The translations under genes and the position numbers were made by a program. Below, piece after piece: positions 1 to 6,674 of a stretch of DNA of 10,515 nucleotides (the stretch's first letter is position 1; every line of letters starts with the position of its first letter). Under the pieces are notes generated by a model, which was not told the DNA's origin, made no database searches, and saw nothing but the letters and a program-made list of their open reading frames with translations. The stretch comes from Dehalococcoidales bacterium (lineage in GTDB: Bacteria; Chloroflexota; Dehalococcoidia; Dehalococcoidales; Fen-1064), in NCBI GenBank assembly GCA_028712845.1, contig JAQTPO010000069.1, positions 1-10,515 of the forward strand, read 5' to 3'.

Positions 1-1704
1 TACTACTTTGCCAACCATTTCATCATAGGCTTTTTTAGAAATCGCTACACCTTCACTTAACTTAACAGCCTGTTTGCGCTCAATGAGCAAATTCAAAAGG
101 TCCGGCTCAGGAATCAATTCGCTGGGCGGCGCATAGGGTTGTTCTGCCAACGCCTTCAAAAAGGCATCAACCTTTGCCTGCTGCGCCACGGAGAGTCTTA
201 CCTCGAATTCAGGCAACCGCAACACCATTCCTTCATCGAGCAATACTTTCCCGGTAATTAGCCTATCCAGAAATAACGGTGCATATTTGCCCAGCTTCAA
301 CCTGTTCGTCAATTCCACCCTGGGGATTCCAGCACGGGCAGGGAACTTACTGTGATACTCCTGCAAAGCCTTCTCCGCTTCCCGAGCCATGGTATTCCAG
401 CCCGATAGAGCTACCAATAAACTGTGTTCTCCCTGACCCAACTGAAGGACATCTCCACGATTGACCAGACCATCCACAAGCTGTTTGACATCATCCGGGG
501 GCAAAGCAATTTGCGACAGCAAATCATTCAATTCCAACCATCGTTTTGCTTCCAATCGCGCCACTATCAGCTCTTCCGGGGAGCCTTGCTCTCCTACTTT
601 CAGGCTTTCAATGGCTTCAGGATTAAAACGGGGTATTCTGCGGGCATGGGCATCGATAATGACGCCGCCACCCAGTGTCTCCGTGGTAGAACGGATGATA
701 AAATGGTCGCCATCAACAATAGCAACAGGCCTATCCAACAGTAACTGCACCCAGCCGCTTTCGCCGGGCTTGATTTCCTCTGATTCCAGCAAGCGGATTT
801 TGACAGTGGCTTCCGCCGCCAGAACATAGAGACTGCGCTCTGCATTGTGCTTCAGCGGGTAGCGGGCATCACTCAATATGCGCAGTCGGGCGCTAACAAG
901 CGTCGTAGGTGTTAGCCAATCGGGCTTGGTTAAAACATCGCCACGTTGTACCTGCGTTGTGGTAATGCCGCTGATGTTCGCCGCCACCCGACTACCCGGT
1001 GAGGCAGTGCTAACACCTGTCTTATGAGTTTGCAAGCCTCGCAAACGTGATTTCAGTCCCCCGGGGACAATCTCCACATCCTGCCCCAAACTCAGTGAAC
1101 CGTCAATCAACGTCCCGGTAACCACTGTACCGGAGCCGGCAATGGTAAAAATACGGTCGATCGGCAAACGCGGTTTGCCCTTGTCTTTTCTCGGCGGAGT
1201 ATTAGCCAGCAAACCATCTATTATGTTAAGTAATTCCGCTAAACCCTCACGCGTTACCACTGAAACAGGCACAATCGGCGCCCCGTCGAGAGTCGTTGGC
1301 TTGAGTAGTTCTTCAACGTCCAGCCGCACTAAATCAAGCCATTCATTATCCACCAGGTCTTTCTTGGTAAGCGCCACCACACCTTTTGAAATACCCAGCA
1401 GGTCTAAAATCGCCAGGTGTTCCCTGGTCTGAGGCATCACGCCTTCATTAGCGGCAATGACCATCATAGCAATATCGATACCGCCAGCGCCTGCCAGCAT
1501 ATGCCTGACAAAACGTTCGTGTCCGGGCACATCCACGATACCGATTTCCCTGCCACTCGGCAGTTTCAGCCAAGCAAAACCTAAATCGATAGTCATACCG
1601 CGCACTTTTTCTTCCGAAAGGCGGTCAGGGTCGATACCAGTTAATGCCTGCACAAGGACCGATTTGCCATGGTCGATATGTCCGGCAGTTCCCAGGACAA
1701 ACAA
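1..1704 (-). CDS. selB: Selenocysteine-specific elongation factor SelB (3' end cut by window edge)
   Basis: SelB is a GTPase that replaces EF-Tu for selenocysteine: it carries Sec-tRNA(Sec) and binds the SECIS hairpin of selenoprotein mRNAs at the ribosome. I translated the frame by hand from 1704 down to base 1 and found no stop in 568 codons. The G domain is clear: G1 GHIDHGKS (residues 8-15), G3 DVPGH (58-62) and G4 TKKD (113-116). Two beta-barrel domains follow to about residue 350, then a long winged-helix region (about 370 onward) that in the family binds SECIS RNA. Known SelBs have about 610-640 residues, so roughly the last 50-70 lie outside. The start is a TTG, chosen because it gives the family N-terminus [15 protein letters not shown] and has an AGGAGG four bases upstream. 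It follows selA by 23 nt and is probably co-transcribed with it. Confidence 0.95.
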   Translation of the reverse strand, partial: MFVLGTAGHIDHGKSVLVQALTGIDPDRLSEEKVRGMTIDLGFAWLKLPSGREIGIVDVPGHERFVRHMLAGAGGIDIAMMVIAANEGVMPQTREHLAILDLLGISKGVVALTKKDLVDNEWLDLVRLDVEELLKPTTLDGAPIVPVSVVTREGLAELLNIIDGLLANTPPRKDKGKPRLPIDRIFTIAGSGTVVTGTLIDGSLSLGQDVEIVPGGLKSRLRGLQTHKTGVSTASPGSRVAANISGITTTQVQRGDVLTKPDWLTPTTLVSARLRILSDARYPLKHNAERSLYVLAAEATVKIRLLESEEIKPGESGWVQLLLDRPVAIVDGDHFIIRSTTETLGGGVIIDAHARRIPRFNPEAIESLKVGEQGSPEELIVARLEAKRWLELNDLLSQIALPPDDVKQLVDGLVNRGDVLQLGQGEHSLLVALSGWNTMAREAEKALQEYHSKFPARAGIPRVELTNRLKLGKYAPLFLDRLITGKVLLDEGMVLRLPEFEVRLSVAQQAKVDAFLKALAEQPYAPPSELIPEPDLLNLLIERKQAVKLSEGVAISKKAYDEMVGKVV

Positions 1705-1708
1705 AATC

Positions 1709-1714
1709 CCTCCT
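1709..1714 (-). promoter_or_regulatory. Strong ribosome binding site of selB
   Basis: AGGAGG on the minus strand, in the 23-nt selA-selB gap and only 4 nt before a TTG. It decides the selB start: there is no ATG or GTG near it, and the next codons match the SelB N-terminus. The tight spacing and TTG may keep SelB level below that of SelA, which is inference. Confidence 0.8.
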
Positions 1715-1727
1715 AAAATGGGAATAG

Positions 1728-3110
1728 TTATTTAAGATGACGGGTAACATCGCTCAACGCCCGTGTTACGCTCTCATCTTCTTCAGGTAAAACTGAACGC
1801 GGGTCAAGTAAAAGAACATTATCGTTAATTCTGCCAATGACCGGAATTGGACAGTTTCTCAAAGCCTGACTCAATTTCAGGACAAAGGCAGCATTGCCCT
1901 TCCCTGTCCCGCCAAAAGCAACCAGTTTCGTAGGCAAAGTGCCGCCCGGCAGACTACCCCCGCCAACCATGCTTTCACCATCGATAATATGCGCCAGCCC
2001 ATTAGTCACTGCAACCCAATTTTGCGCCCGGACATCTATTTCCGCCAAATTTGCGGAAATCATTTGCCAGATAGGGATAGCGTTTTTTGCTTCTCCCTTA
2101 AAATACTGAAACATCGTTGCTATCAATCCTGCCAGTCTTGTTTTATCGATGCGTACAGCGCGTGCCAGAGGGTGACGTCTCAATTTATCGATATACTGCT
2201 TTTTACCAACGATGATGCCTGTCTGAGGTCCACCCACCAGCTTATCGCCGGAAAAGAAGGCTAACGCCACACCTGCCGCAATGCTCCTCTGCACCATCGG
2301 CTCCTCCGCCAGACCAAATACAGTCGTATCCAGAAAACACCCGCTGCCCAAATCATCAAAGACAGGCAGGTTATGTTTGTTGCCCACCGCAACCAATTCC
2401 TCGATAGTGATTTCATTCGTAAAACCTACGACCTTAAAATTGCTGGAATGGACCCGCAGAAGCGCAGCCGTCGATGGAGTGATGGCATTCTCATAATCTC
2501 TGGCGTAAGTACAATTAGTCGTGCCTATTTCCACCAGTTTCGCTCCACTTTGCCTCATCACATCAGGGATGCGGAAGCTATCACCAATCTCCACTGCCTG
2601 CCCGCGGGAGACGATAATTTCCTTCCTTCTGGCTAAAGCGCTCAATCCCAGGAGCACCGCTGCGGCATTGTTGTTCACCACCAATCCTGCTTCGGCGCCG
2701 GTTACTTCGCATAGCAGATACTCGATATGTGCCTGTCGGGAACCCCTGACACCTTTTGCTACATCGAATTCGAGATTACTATACCCGTGAGAGGCAGCGC
2801 TCATAGCGGAAATTGCTTCTTTACTCAGCGGTGCCCGCCCCAGGTTGGTGTGTAAAATTACTCCCGTGGCATTAATGACAGGACGTAAACCGGGATTGAC
2901 TATCTCCCCGATATGCCGAATCAGTGCCAGAGCAATTTCATCCGGCGTGGGACATTTCTTCCCCGCCTCGATAGCACGTCTGGAATGTTCCAGTTGCTGG
3001 CGTACAAGGTTGACAAGATACACACGCGGATATTCGGCATCCAGAGGCGCAATTTGAGGATGCGCAAGCATTTGGTCAACGCTGGGCAATTTCCGAAATT
3101 CTGTGCTCAT
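1728..3110 (-). CDS. selA: L-seryl-tRNA(Sec) selenium transferase SelA
   Basis: SelA is a cytoplasmic PLP enzyme that converts seryl-tRNA(Sec) to selenocysteinyl-tRNA(Sec) using selenophosphate. The 460 residues match the usual length (E. coli about 463), and landmarks run in family order: [19 protein letters not shown] (75-93), [10 protein letters not shown] (145-154), [14 protein letters not shown] (174-187), DDLGSG (252-257), and [10 protein letters not shown] (287-296), where K290 should hold PLP. The end [17 protein letters not shown] is also typical. One oddity is Cys200 in TTNC, where relatives I recall have Arg or Lys. The ATG at 3110 is chosen because family similarity (LPSVDQ) starts at residue 8. 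No Shine-Dalgarno precedes it, only an AT-rich 28-nt gap after the kinase gene. selB follows 23 nt downstream, making a classic selAB pair. Confidence 0.97.
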   Translation of the reverse strand: MSTEFRKLPSVDQMLAHPQIAPLDAEYPRVYLVNLVRQQLEHSRRAIEAGKKCPTPDEIALALIRHIGEIVNPGLRPVINATGVILHTNLGRAPLSKEAISAMSAASHGYSNLEFDVAKGVRGSRQAHIEYLLCEVTGAEAGLVVNNNAAAVLLGLSALARRKEIIVSRGQAVEIGDSFRIPDVMRQSGAKLVEIGTTNCTYARDYENAITPSTAALLRVHSSNFKVVGFTNEITIEELVAVGNKHNLPVFDDLGSGCFLDTTVFGLAEEPMVQRSIAAGVALAFFSGDKLVGGPQTGIIVGKKQYIDKLRRHPLARAVRIDKTRLAGLIATMFQYFKGEAKNAIPIWQMISANLAEIDVRAQNWVAVTNGLAHIIDGESMVGGGSLPGGTLPTKLVAFGGTGKGNAAFVLKLSQALRNCPIPVIGRINDNVLLLDPRSVLPEEDESVTRALSDVTRHLK

Positions 3111-3138
3111 AGTATTGAATATTGTACTATACGAATAC

Positions 3139-5109
3139 CTATTTCTTCCAACGCTCGTCAGGAACCAGTAAAGTTACCAGAGTCCCCCGTCCTACATTGG
3201 ACTGGACGCTCAGATTAGCGCCCAGCAAGTCAGCTCGTTCCAGCATACCTGCCAATCCTATTTTACCAGACTGCACAAACCGCATGTCTTCCCCAATCAC
3301 AAATCCTTTGCCGTCATCTCTTATCTCAATAGTAGTGTCCTCTTTCCCAAAGTTTATGGACACCATAGCTGTCATTGCTCCCGAATGTTTCCAGACATTG
3401 CTCAGGGATTCCTGAATGATCCGATAGATAAGCATTTCGTCCTCGGGTGTAAAATGTTTTTCCACTCCGTTAGTCTTCAGTTCGGTCTTGATACTGCTTT
3501 GATGCTCCAATTGCGATGTTAATTCTCTGACTGCCGGTATCAGCCCGAGATAATCGAGAGTAGGCGGGCGCAGGTCCTGAGTGAAACGCCTCACTTGAGC
3601 TATGATATTATCAACCTCGCCACGAACCTCTTCCAGAGGACGAATCATCTTCGAACGCTTTGATTGGGCGGAAATCAACTCATCTATGTGCCTAGAAAGA
3701 ATGACCAGCGTTTGGATGGACTCGTCATGCAATTCCCGTGCGATACGTTTGCGCTCTTCTTCTTGTGCCTGTGTAATTTGCTGTGCATAGAGACGGAGAT
3801 TTTCAGTTAGCTTCTTTTCACGGGTAACATCCCGCGAGATATGCTGAAAATAGGCAGGTTTGCCTTCTTCTTTAATTAGAGAGGTTGTCAGCATAATGGT
3901 AGCTTCCGTGCCATCGTCACGGATAACCTTCTGTTCGTAGGGTTGCTCCACGGGAATGCCCGATAGTAGTTTCCGGCGCACTTCCCGCGCTAATTCTAAA
4001 GCCTCAGGAGTAAGCCCATTGGCAACCTCGCCCCCGATAATACTTTTAAGATTATAGCCGGTGAACTCTGCCATTGCCTGATTGGCATCCAGAATTTTAC
4101 CGTTTAAATCCTGCACCCAGATAGCATCATGAGCTTTCTCGAACAATTCCTTGAACCTTCTCCCCACCCTGTCTTTCTCTTCAGTAAGAGCCGACCTCTC
4201 CACCGCTACCCCTAATTCTGACCCAATCAAAATAAGAAGTTGCTCTTCATCTCTGGTAAAGTATTTAACCGAACGTGATAGAGCACAGAGCGTCCCTACC
4301 ACCTTTTCTTGCGCAGTCAAGGGCACAATGAATTGAGAACCAATCAATTCTTTTTTAACAACCTCACGTGATAACCGCGGGTCGTTGGATGAATTCTCAA
4401 TCATTGCCGGTTTACCGGTTAGCGCCACACCACCATTAAATCCCTCTCCAACTTTAAGATGGTCAACTTTGTGAGAAAACTCTTCGGAAATACCGCTGTA
4501 TTGTCGCAATTTAAGTTCATTTCTAGCGTTAGTCAGATATATCAGGACACTATCGACGTCAACTGCTTCTTTCACTTTATCCACCGCAGTAGATAAAATA
4601 CTATCCAGATTACTGAACTGGTTGATTGCCGCAGTAACCGAGTGCAGAACGGCAAGGCGCTTTTCATTCTGACGGACAGTCTTGATATGCTCCTGGACTT
4701 CACGCTGTACCGCCTCTAATTTAAGCAATGCCTGCTCCCGCCTCCCCACCTCACGCCGATGTTCTTCAAGCCACAAATTGAACCCCAGACCCGTAACTAT
4801 TACTAGAACAACTTCGAAAATATTGTCCGCACCGGAATTGGGAGATAAAAAAAGCTGGGGTAACATTGCCACTACAGACAGAACCAGATAGCCAAGTCCT
4901 ACTGTCATACCCGATACTACAGCACCCAGAATAATAACAACCAAGAAGAGGATACGCTCGATGCTGTGGTGCTCTAATCCGAGAAAAGAACTTAAACCAG
5001 AGACAGATAAAGGTAGATATTGACTATAGTGAAGATAGACCCCCGCCAAAAAAACGGCTAGAATGACCCAGAATAACGGTTTACGGAATTCCGCCCCCAG
5101 GCGTTTCAT
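3139..5109 (-). CDS. Membrane-bound GAF-PAS sensor histidine kinase (HisKA_3/NarX-like)
   Basis: 656 residues. The N-terminus holds about four hydrophobic segments (11-28, 53-73, 74-89, 97-114) with almost no periplasmic sequence, which suggests sensing in or under the membrane. A charged, probably coiled linker follows (115-155), then a GAF domain (about 155-305), a PAS domain (about 315-430) and a HisKA_3 dimerisation domain. The phospho-accepting histidine is H461 in RIARELHDES. The HATPase has N571 in ESLSNVWKHSGA, a G1 box DDGKGF (599-603 region) and a G2 stretch GKIGLAGMLERA (615-626). Its ATG overlaps the regulator's TGA (ATGA), so the pair is translationally coupled and almost surely cognate. 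The signal is unknown: GAF and PAS could bind a small ligand, haem or flavin, but no diagnostic residue is visible. selA starts 28 nt after its stop. Confidence 0.95.
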   Translation of the reverse strand: MKRLGAEFRKPLFWVILAVFLAGVYLHYSQYLPLSVSGLSSFLGLEHHSIERILFLVVIILGAVVSGMTVGLGYLVLSVVAMLPQLFLSPNSGADNIFEVVLVIVTGLGFNLWLEEHRREVGRREQALLKLEAVQREVQEHIKTVRQNEKRLAVLHSVTAAINQFSNLDSILSTAVDKVKEAVDVDSVLIYLTNARNELKLRQYSGISEEFSHKVDHLKVGEGFNGGVALTGKPAMIENSSNDPRLSREVVKKELIGSQFIVPLTAQEKVVGTLCALSRSVKYFTRDEEQLLILIGSELGVAVERSALTEEKDRVGRRFKELFEKAHDAIWVQDLNGKILDANQAMAEFTGYNLKSIIGGEVANGLTPEALELAREVRRKLLSGIPVEQPYEQKVIRDDGTEATIMLTTSLIKEEGKPAYFQHISRDVTREKKLTENLRLYAQQITQAQEEERKRIARELHDESIQTLVILSRHIDELISAQSKRSKMIRPLEEVRGEVDNIIAQVRRFTQDLRPPTLDYLGLIPAVRELTSQLEHQSSIKTELKTNGVEKHFTPEDEMLIYRIIQESLSNVWKHSGAMTAMVSINFGKEDTTIEIRDDGKGFVIGEDMRFVQSGKIGLAGMLERADLLGANLSVQSNVGRGTLVTLLVPDERWKK

Positions 5110-5780
5110 TTCTGTACACTACCCTCTCCGCCCAGATTAAGCCATCCCTTCTTCAGGCAATAAACAATCGCCTCGGTACGAGAATAGACGCCTAATTTAT
5201 CAAAAATATTTCGCCAGTGGGTCTGTACTGTGCGCGGTCCGATAGATAGCAAACTAGCTATTTGCTTGTTACTGAGTCCTTCTGCCCCTTTTTGTAGGAC
5301 CTGGAGTTCCCGTTCACTTATCACATCAGGCTTTTCGTGTAGCGGTTTATCCGATGGTTTACGTAATTGGGCAAAAATGGCTTTGGCTACTGCCGGATGG
5401 AGGACAGATTCACCTTCGTAAGCACTACGAATGGCATTGGTCAGCTCTTTGCCTCTAACATTTTTCAAGAGATAGCCTGCCGCCCCAGCATCTATGACGG
5501 CAGTGATAAATTCCGGATTATCATAAGCAGTCAGGACCAGAATGCGGGTTTGAGTTACAGATGCTTTTATCTGTTTTGTCGCCTCAACACCGTTCAGACC
5601 GGGCATGGCAATATCCATCAAAACAATGTCCGGTTTGAGTTGTTTCACCTGACGGACTGCATCTTCTCCGTCTCCCGCCTCACCAACCACCTCCATATCC
5701 GCCTCACGGCGTATCAACTCTGCCAGACCTTCTCTGACCACGGCATGGTCTTCCGCTAAAAATACAGTAATCTTTTCCAT
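5106..5780 (-). CDS. NarL/FixJ-type response regulator
   Basis: A 224-residue two-domain regulator. The receiver (1-120) has the acidic pair E10/D11, phospho-acceptor D56 in IVLMDIAMPG, T84 and K106, so it looks phosphorylatable. The C-terminal LuxR-type helix-turn-helix (about 150-215) reads ISERELQVLQ, then LSNKQIASLLSIGPRTVQTH. I start at the ATG at 5780. A longer GTG reading at 5810 would place the promoter -10 box inside the coding region and add ten residues unlike any receiver. A weak AGG lies 7 nt upstream of the chosen start, and the leader would be only about 9 nt. Its stop overlaps the kinase start by 4 nt. It probably controls anaerobic or redox genes, and perhaps its own promoter, but targets cannot be read from this window. 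Confidence 0.94.
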   Translation of the reverse strand: MEKITVFLAEDHAVVREGLAELIRREADMEVVGEAGDGEDAVRQVKQLKPDIVLMDIAMPGLNGVEATKQIKASVTQTRILVLTAYDNPEFITAVIDAGAAGYLLKNVRGKELTNAIRSAYEGESVLHPAVAKAIFAQLRKPSDKPLHEKPDVISERELQVLQKGAEGLSNKQIASLLSIGPRTVQTHWRNIFDKLGVYSRTEAIVYCLKKGWLNLGGEGSVQK

Positions 5781-5790
5781 ATCTACGCCT

Positions 5791-5804
5791 ATTATATTAT
5801 ACCA
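5791..5804 (-). promoter_or_regulatory. Extended -10 promoter of the regulator-kinase(-selAB) operon
   Basis: On the minus strand TGGTATAAT (5804-5796) is a perfect -10 with the TGn extension, and a second TATAAT overlaps it at 5796-5791. No good -35 is visible at 17 nt, as is usual for extended -10 promoters. Predicted transcription starts near 5789, giving a very short leader before the ATG at 5780. Confidence 0.6.
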
Positions 5805-5839
5805 AATCACCCCTATAAAGATAGTACAATACTCAAGGC

Positions 5840-5854
5840 AGAGGATACGCCTCT
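5840..5854. promoter_or_regulatory. Dyad symmetry between divergent promoters (possible operator)
   Basis: AGAGG-ATACG-CCTCT is a perfect 5-bp inverted repeat with a 5-nt centre. It lies between the divergent -10 boxes at 5796-5801 (minus) and 5875-5880 (plus), centred about 40 bp upstream of the predicted plus start and about 58 bp upstream of the minus start. A dimeric regulator such as the neighbouring NarL-type protein could bind here. This is inference from position only. Confidence 0.3.
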
Positions 5855-5874
5855 AGTTATTACCCTGACTGAAC

Positions 5875-5880
5875 TATAAT
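5875..5880 (+). promoter_or_regulatory. Predicted -10 box for the pseudo-receiver gene
   Basis: TATAAT, 33 nt before the ATG at 5913. The hexamer 17 nt upstream (TCTAGT) is a poor -35, so this promoter may need an activator. The dyad at 5840-5854 lies where one could bind. A Shine-Dalgarno AAGGA at 5903-5907 sits 5 nt before the start codon. Confidence 0.5.
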
Positions 5881-5912
5881 AACGTTTTTGCCGACAGCTA
5901 TCAAGGAAAACA

Positions 5913-6383
5913 ATGATTAATAATATCCGCGCTCTGATTATCGATTGTGAAAAGGATTTCGTTCGTTCCATCCAGCAAGAGTTGATTAATTGTTTCAGTC
6001 TGACTTTCACAGATAACGCCGATGATGCACTGGAAAGAGTGAAACAAGATAAACCCGATATAATTGTGCTGGGGTATCTGGAACCGCCCGGGACTTCATT
6101 TGAACTGCACCTGAAAATTCGCAAGGATAAGGATACTCAACATATTCCCCTCTTGATAGTGGACGTCCGCCCTGAAGAACATTCCCGAAAAGGCTGGACG
6201 AGACGACAAGGACAACAGATGAACGCCGACGACTATACCTCTAAACCGATATCATCCGGTGAACTAAGAGATACCATCGAACGGCTCACCGACCAATCTG
6301 CCGCCAAATCCGATGAAGCCTCTGCATATCTGGAAAAAGTCCTTCTGCGAATCAAAAAAATTGAGAAAACACTCTTCAATTAA
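5913..6383 (+). CDS. Stand-alone degenerate receiver (pseudo-receiver) protein
   Basis: 156 residues with a CheY-like fold and no output domain. Receiver landmarks are recognisable: LIIDCEKDF (8-16) as the acidic strand-1 end, PDIIVLGYLEPPG (48-60), where normal receivers have PDxxLLD, and NADDYTSKPI (104-113) with the conserved Lys at 111. The phospho-acceptor position is Gly54, and the switch Thr/Ser is Asp84. It therefore probably cannot be phosphorylated in the normal way and may act by constant protein contact. The tail (about 125-156) is charged and helical, ending in KVLLRIKKIEKTLFN, which could be a coiled-coil contact. It is transcribed divergently from the intact regulator-kinase pair, so cross-talk with that system is plausible but unproven. 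The start has AAGGA 5 nt upstream. Confidence 0.85.
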   Translation: MINNIRALIIDCEKDFVRSIQQELINCFSLTFTDNADDALERVKQDKPDIIVLGYLEPPGTSFELHLKIRKDKDTQHIPLLIVDVRPEEHSRKGWTRRQGQQMNADDYTSKPISSGELRDTIERLTDQSAAKSDEASAYLEKVLLRIKKIEKTLFN

Positions 6384-6613
6384 GCGTAAGTAGTCTCTTC
6401 CTATTTTTTTGTTCAATTTTCCGAACCGTTTCATTTTTTCATCGAAATGCTCTGTTCGCTCAGAGTCGTTGATAGATTAGAGAAATTATTGAGCATTCTC
6501 CGAGAGATTACCACGCCTACCCCATACTTGATAAGGAGTCATCCCACCTCAAGAGGGCTTCCTTGTAATGGTTCAATCCACTTAAAGCAAACAATACCCA
6601 TCTAAATTTATGC
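6384..6613. other. Gap between pseudo-receiver and metF-like gene
   Basis: No confident gene. A T-run at 6403-6409 follows the pseudo-receiver stop but I see no strong stem before it, so a terminator is not called. A small hairpin CTCTG-TTCGCT-CAGAG (6450-6465) has no T-run after it. On the minus strand a short peptide resembling an integrase C-terminus lies at 6486-6548 (see findings). The right end leads into the promoter at 6614. Confidence 0.5.
6486..6548 (-). pseudogene. Possible remnant of an IS integrase C-terminus
   Basis: One minus-strand frame reads GGMTPYQVWGRRGNLSENAQ and then a stop. GGMTPYQVW resembles the last motif of IS3/IS481-type integrases (RPHxxLGGxTPxEV). The RPH part and the rest of the catalytic domain are not seen in any frame upstream, where stops occur. 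At most this is a decayed tail, and chance similarity is quite possible. Confidence 0.22.
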
Positions 6614-6642
6614 TTGTTTTGTCGATGAATATTAAATATAAT
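6614..6642 (+). promoter_or_regulatory. Sigma-70-type promoter of the metF-like gene
   Basis: -35 TTGTTT (6614-6619), a 17-nt spacer, and a perfect -10 TATAAT (6637-6642). Transcription should start near 6649, leaving a leader of about 26 nt before the ATG at 6675. It also shows that a TTG at 6642 in the same frame cannot be the protein start. Confidence 0.7.
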
Positions 6643-6674
6643 TGATTCTAAAGCTTGCGAATAGGATGTGCAAA

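Noticed and set aside
424..829. Overlapping plus-strand open frames of 106 and 122 codons, and a minus-strand frame at 600-845
   Set aside because: All lie inside selB in other frames. The selB frame is continuous and matches the family.
5781..5810. Longer regulator start at a GTG (5810)
   Set aside because: The extra codons overlap two TATAAT boxes and do not look like receiver sequence. The ATG at 5780 gives the standard N-terminus.
5813..6124. 103-codon minus-strand frame over the pseudo-receiver
   Set aside because: It is serine-rich, has no domain likeness, and is antisense to a frame with clear receiver motifs and its own SD.
6450..6465. Hairpin CTCTG/CAGAG as a terminator
   Set aside because: Only a 5-bp stem, not followed by a T-run on either strand.
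6642..6674. Longer MetF start at TTG 6642 or ATG 6666
   Set aside because: 6642 is the last base of the -10 box and therefore upstream of the predicted transcript. 6666 has no SD, while 6675 has AGGA at 8 nt.
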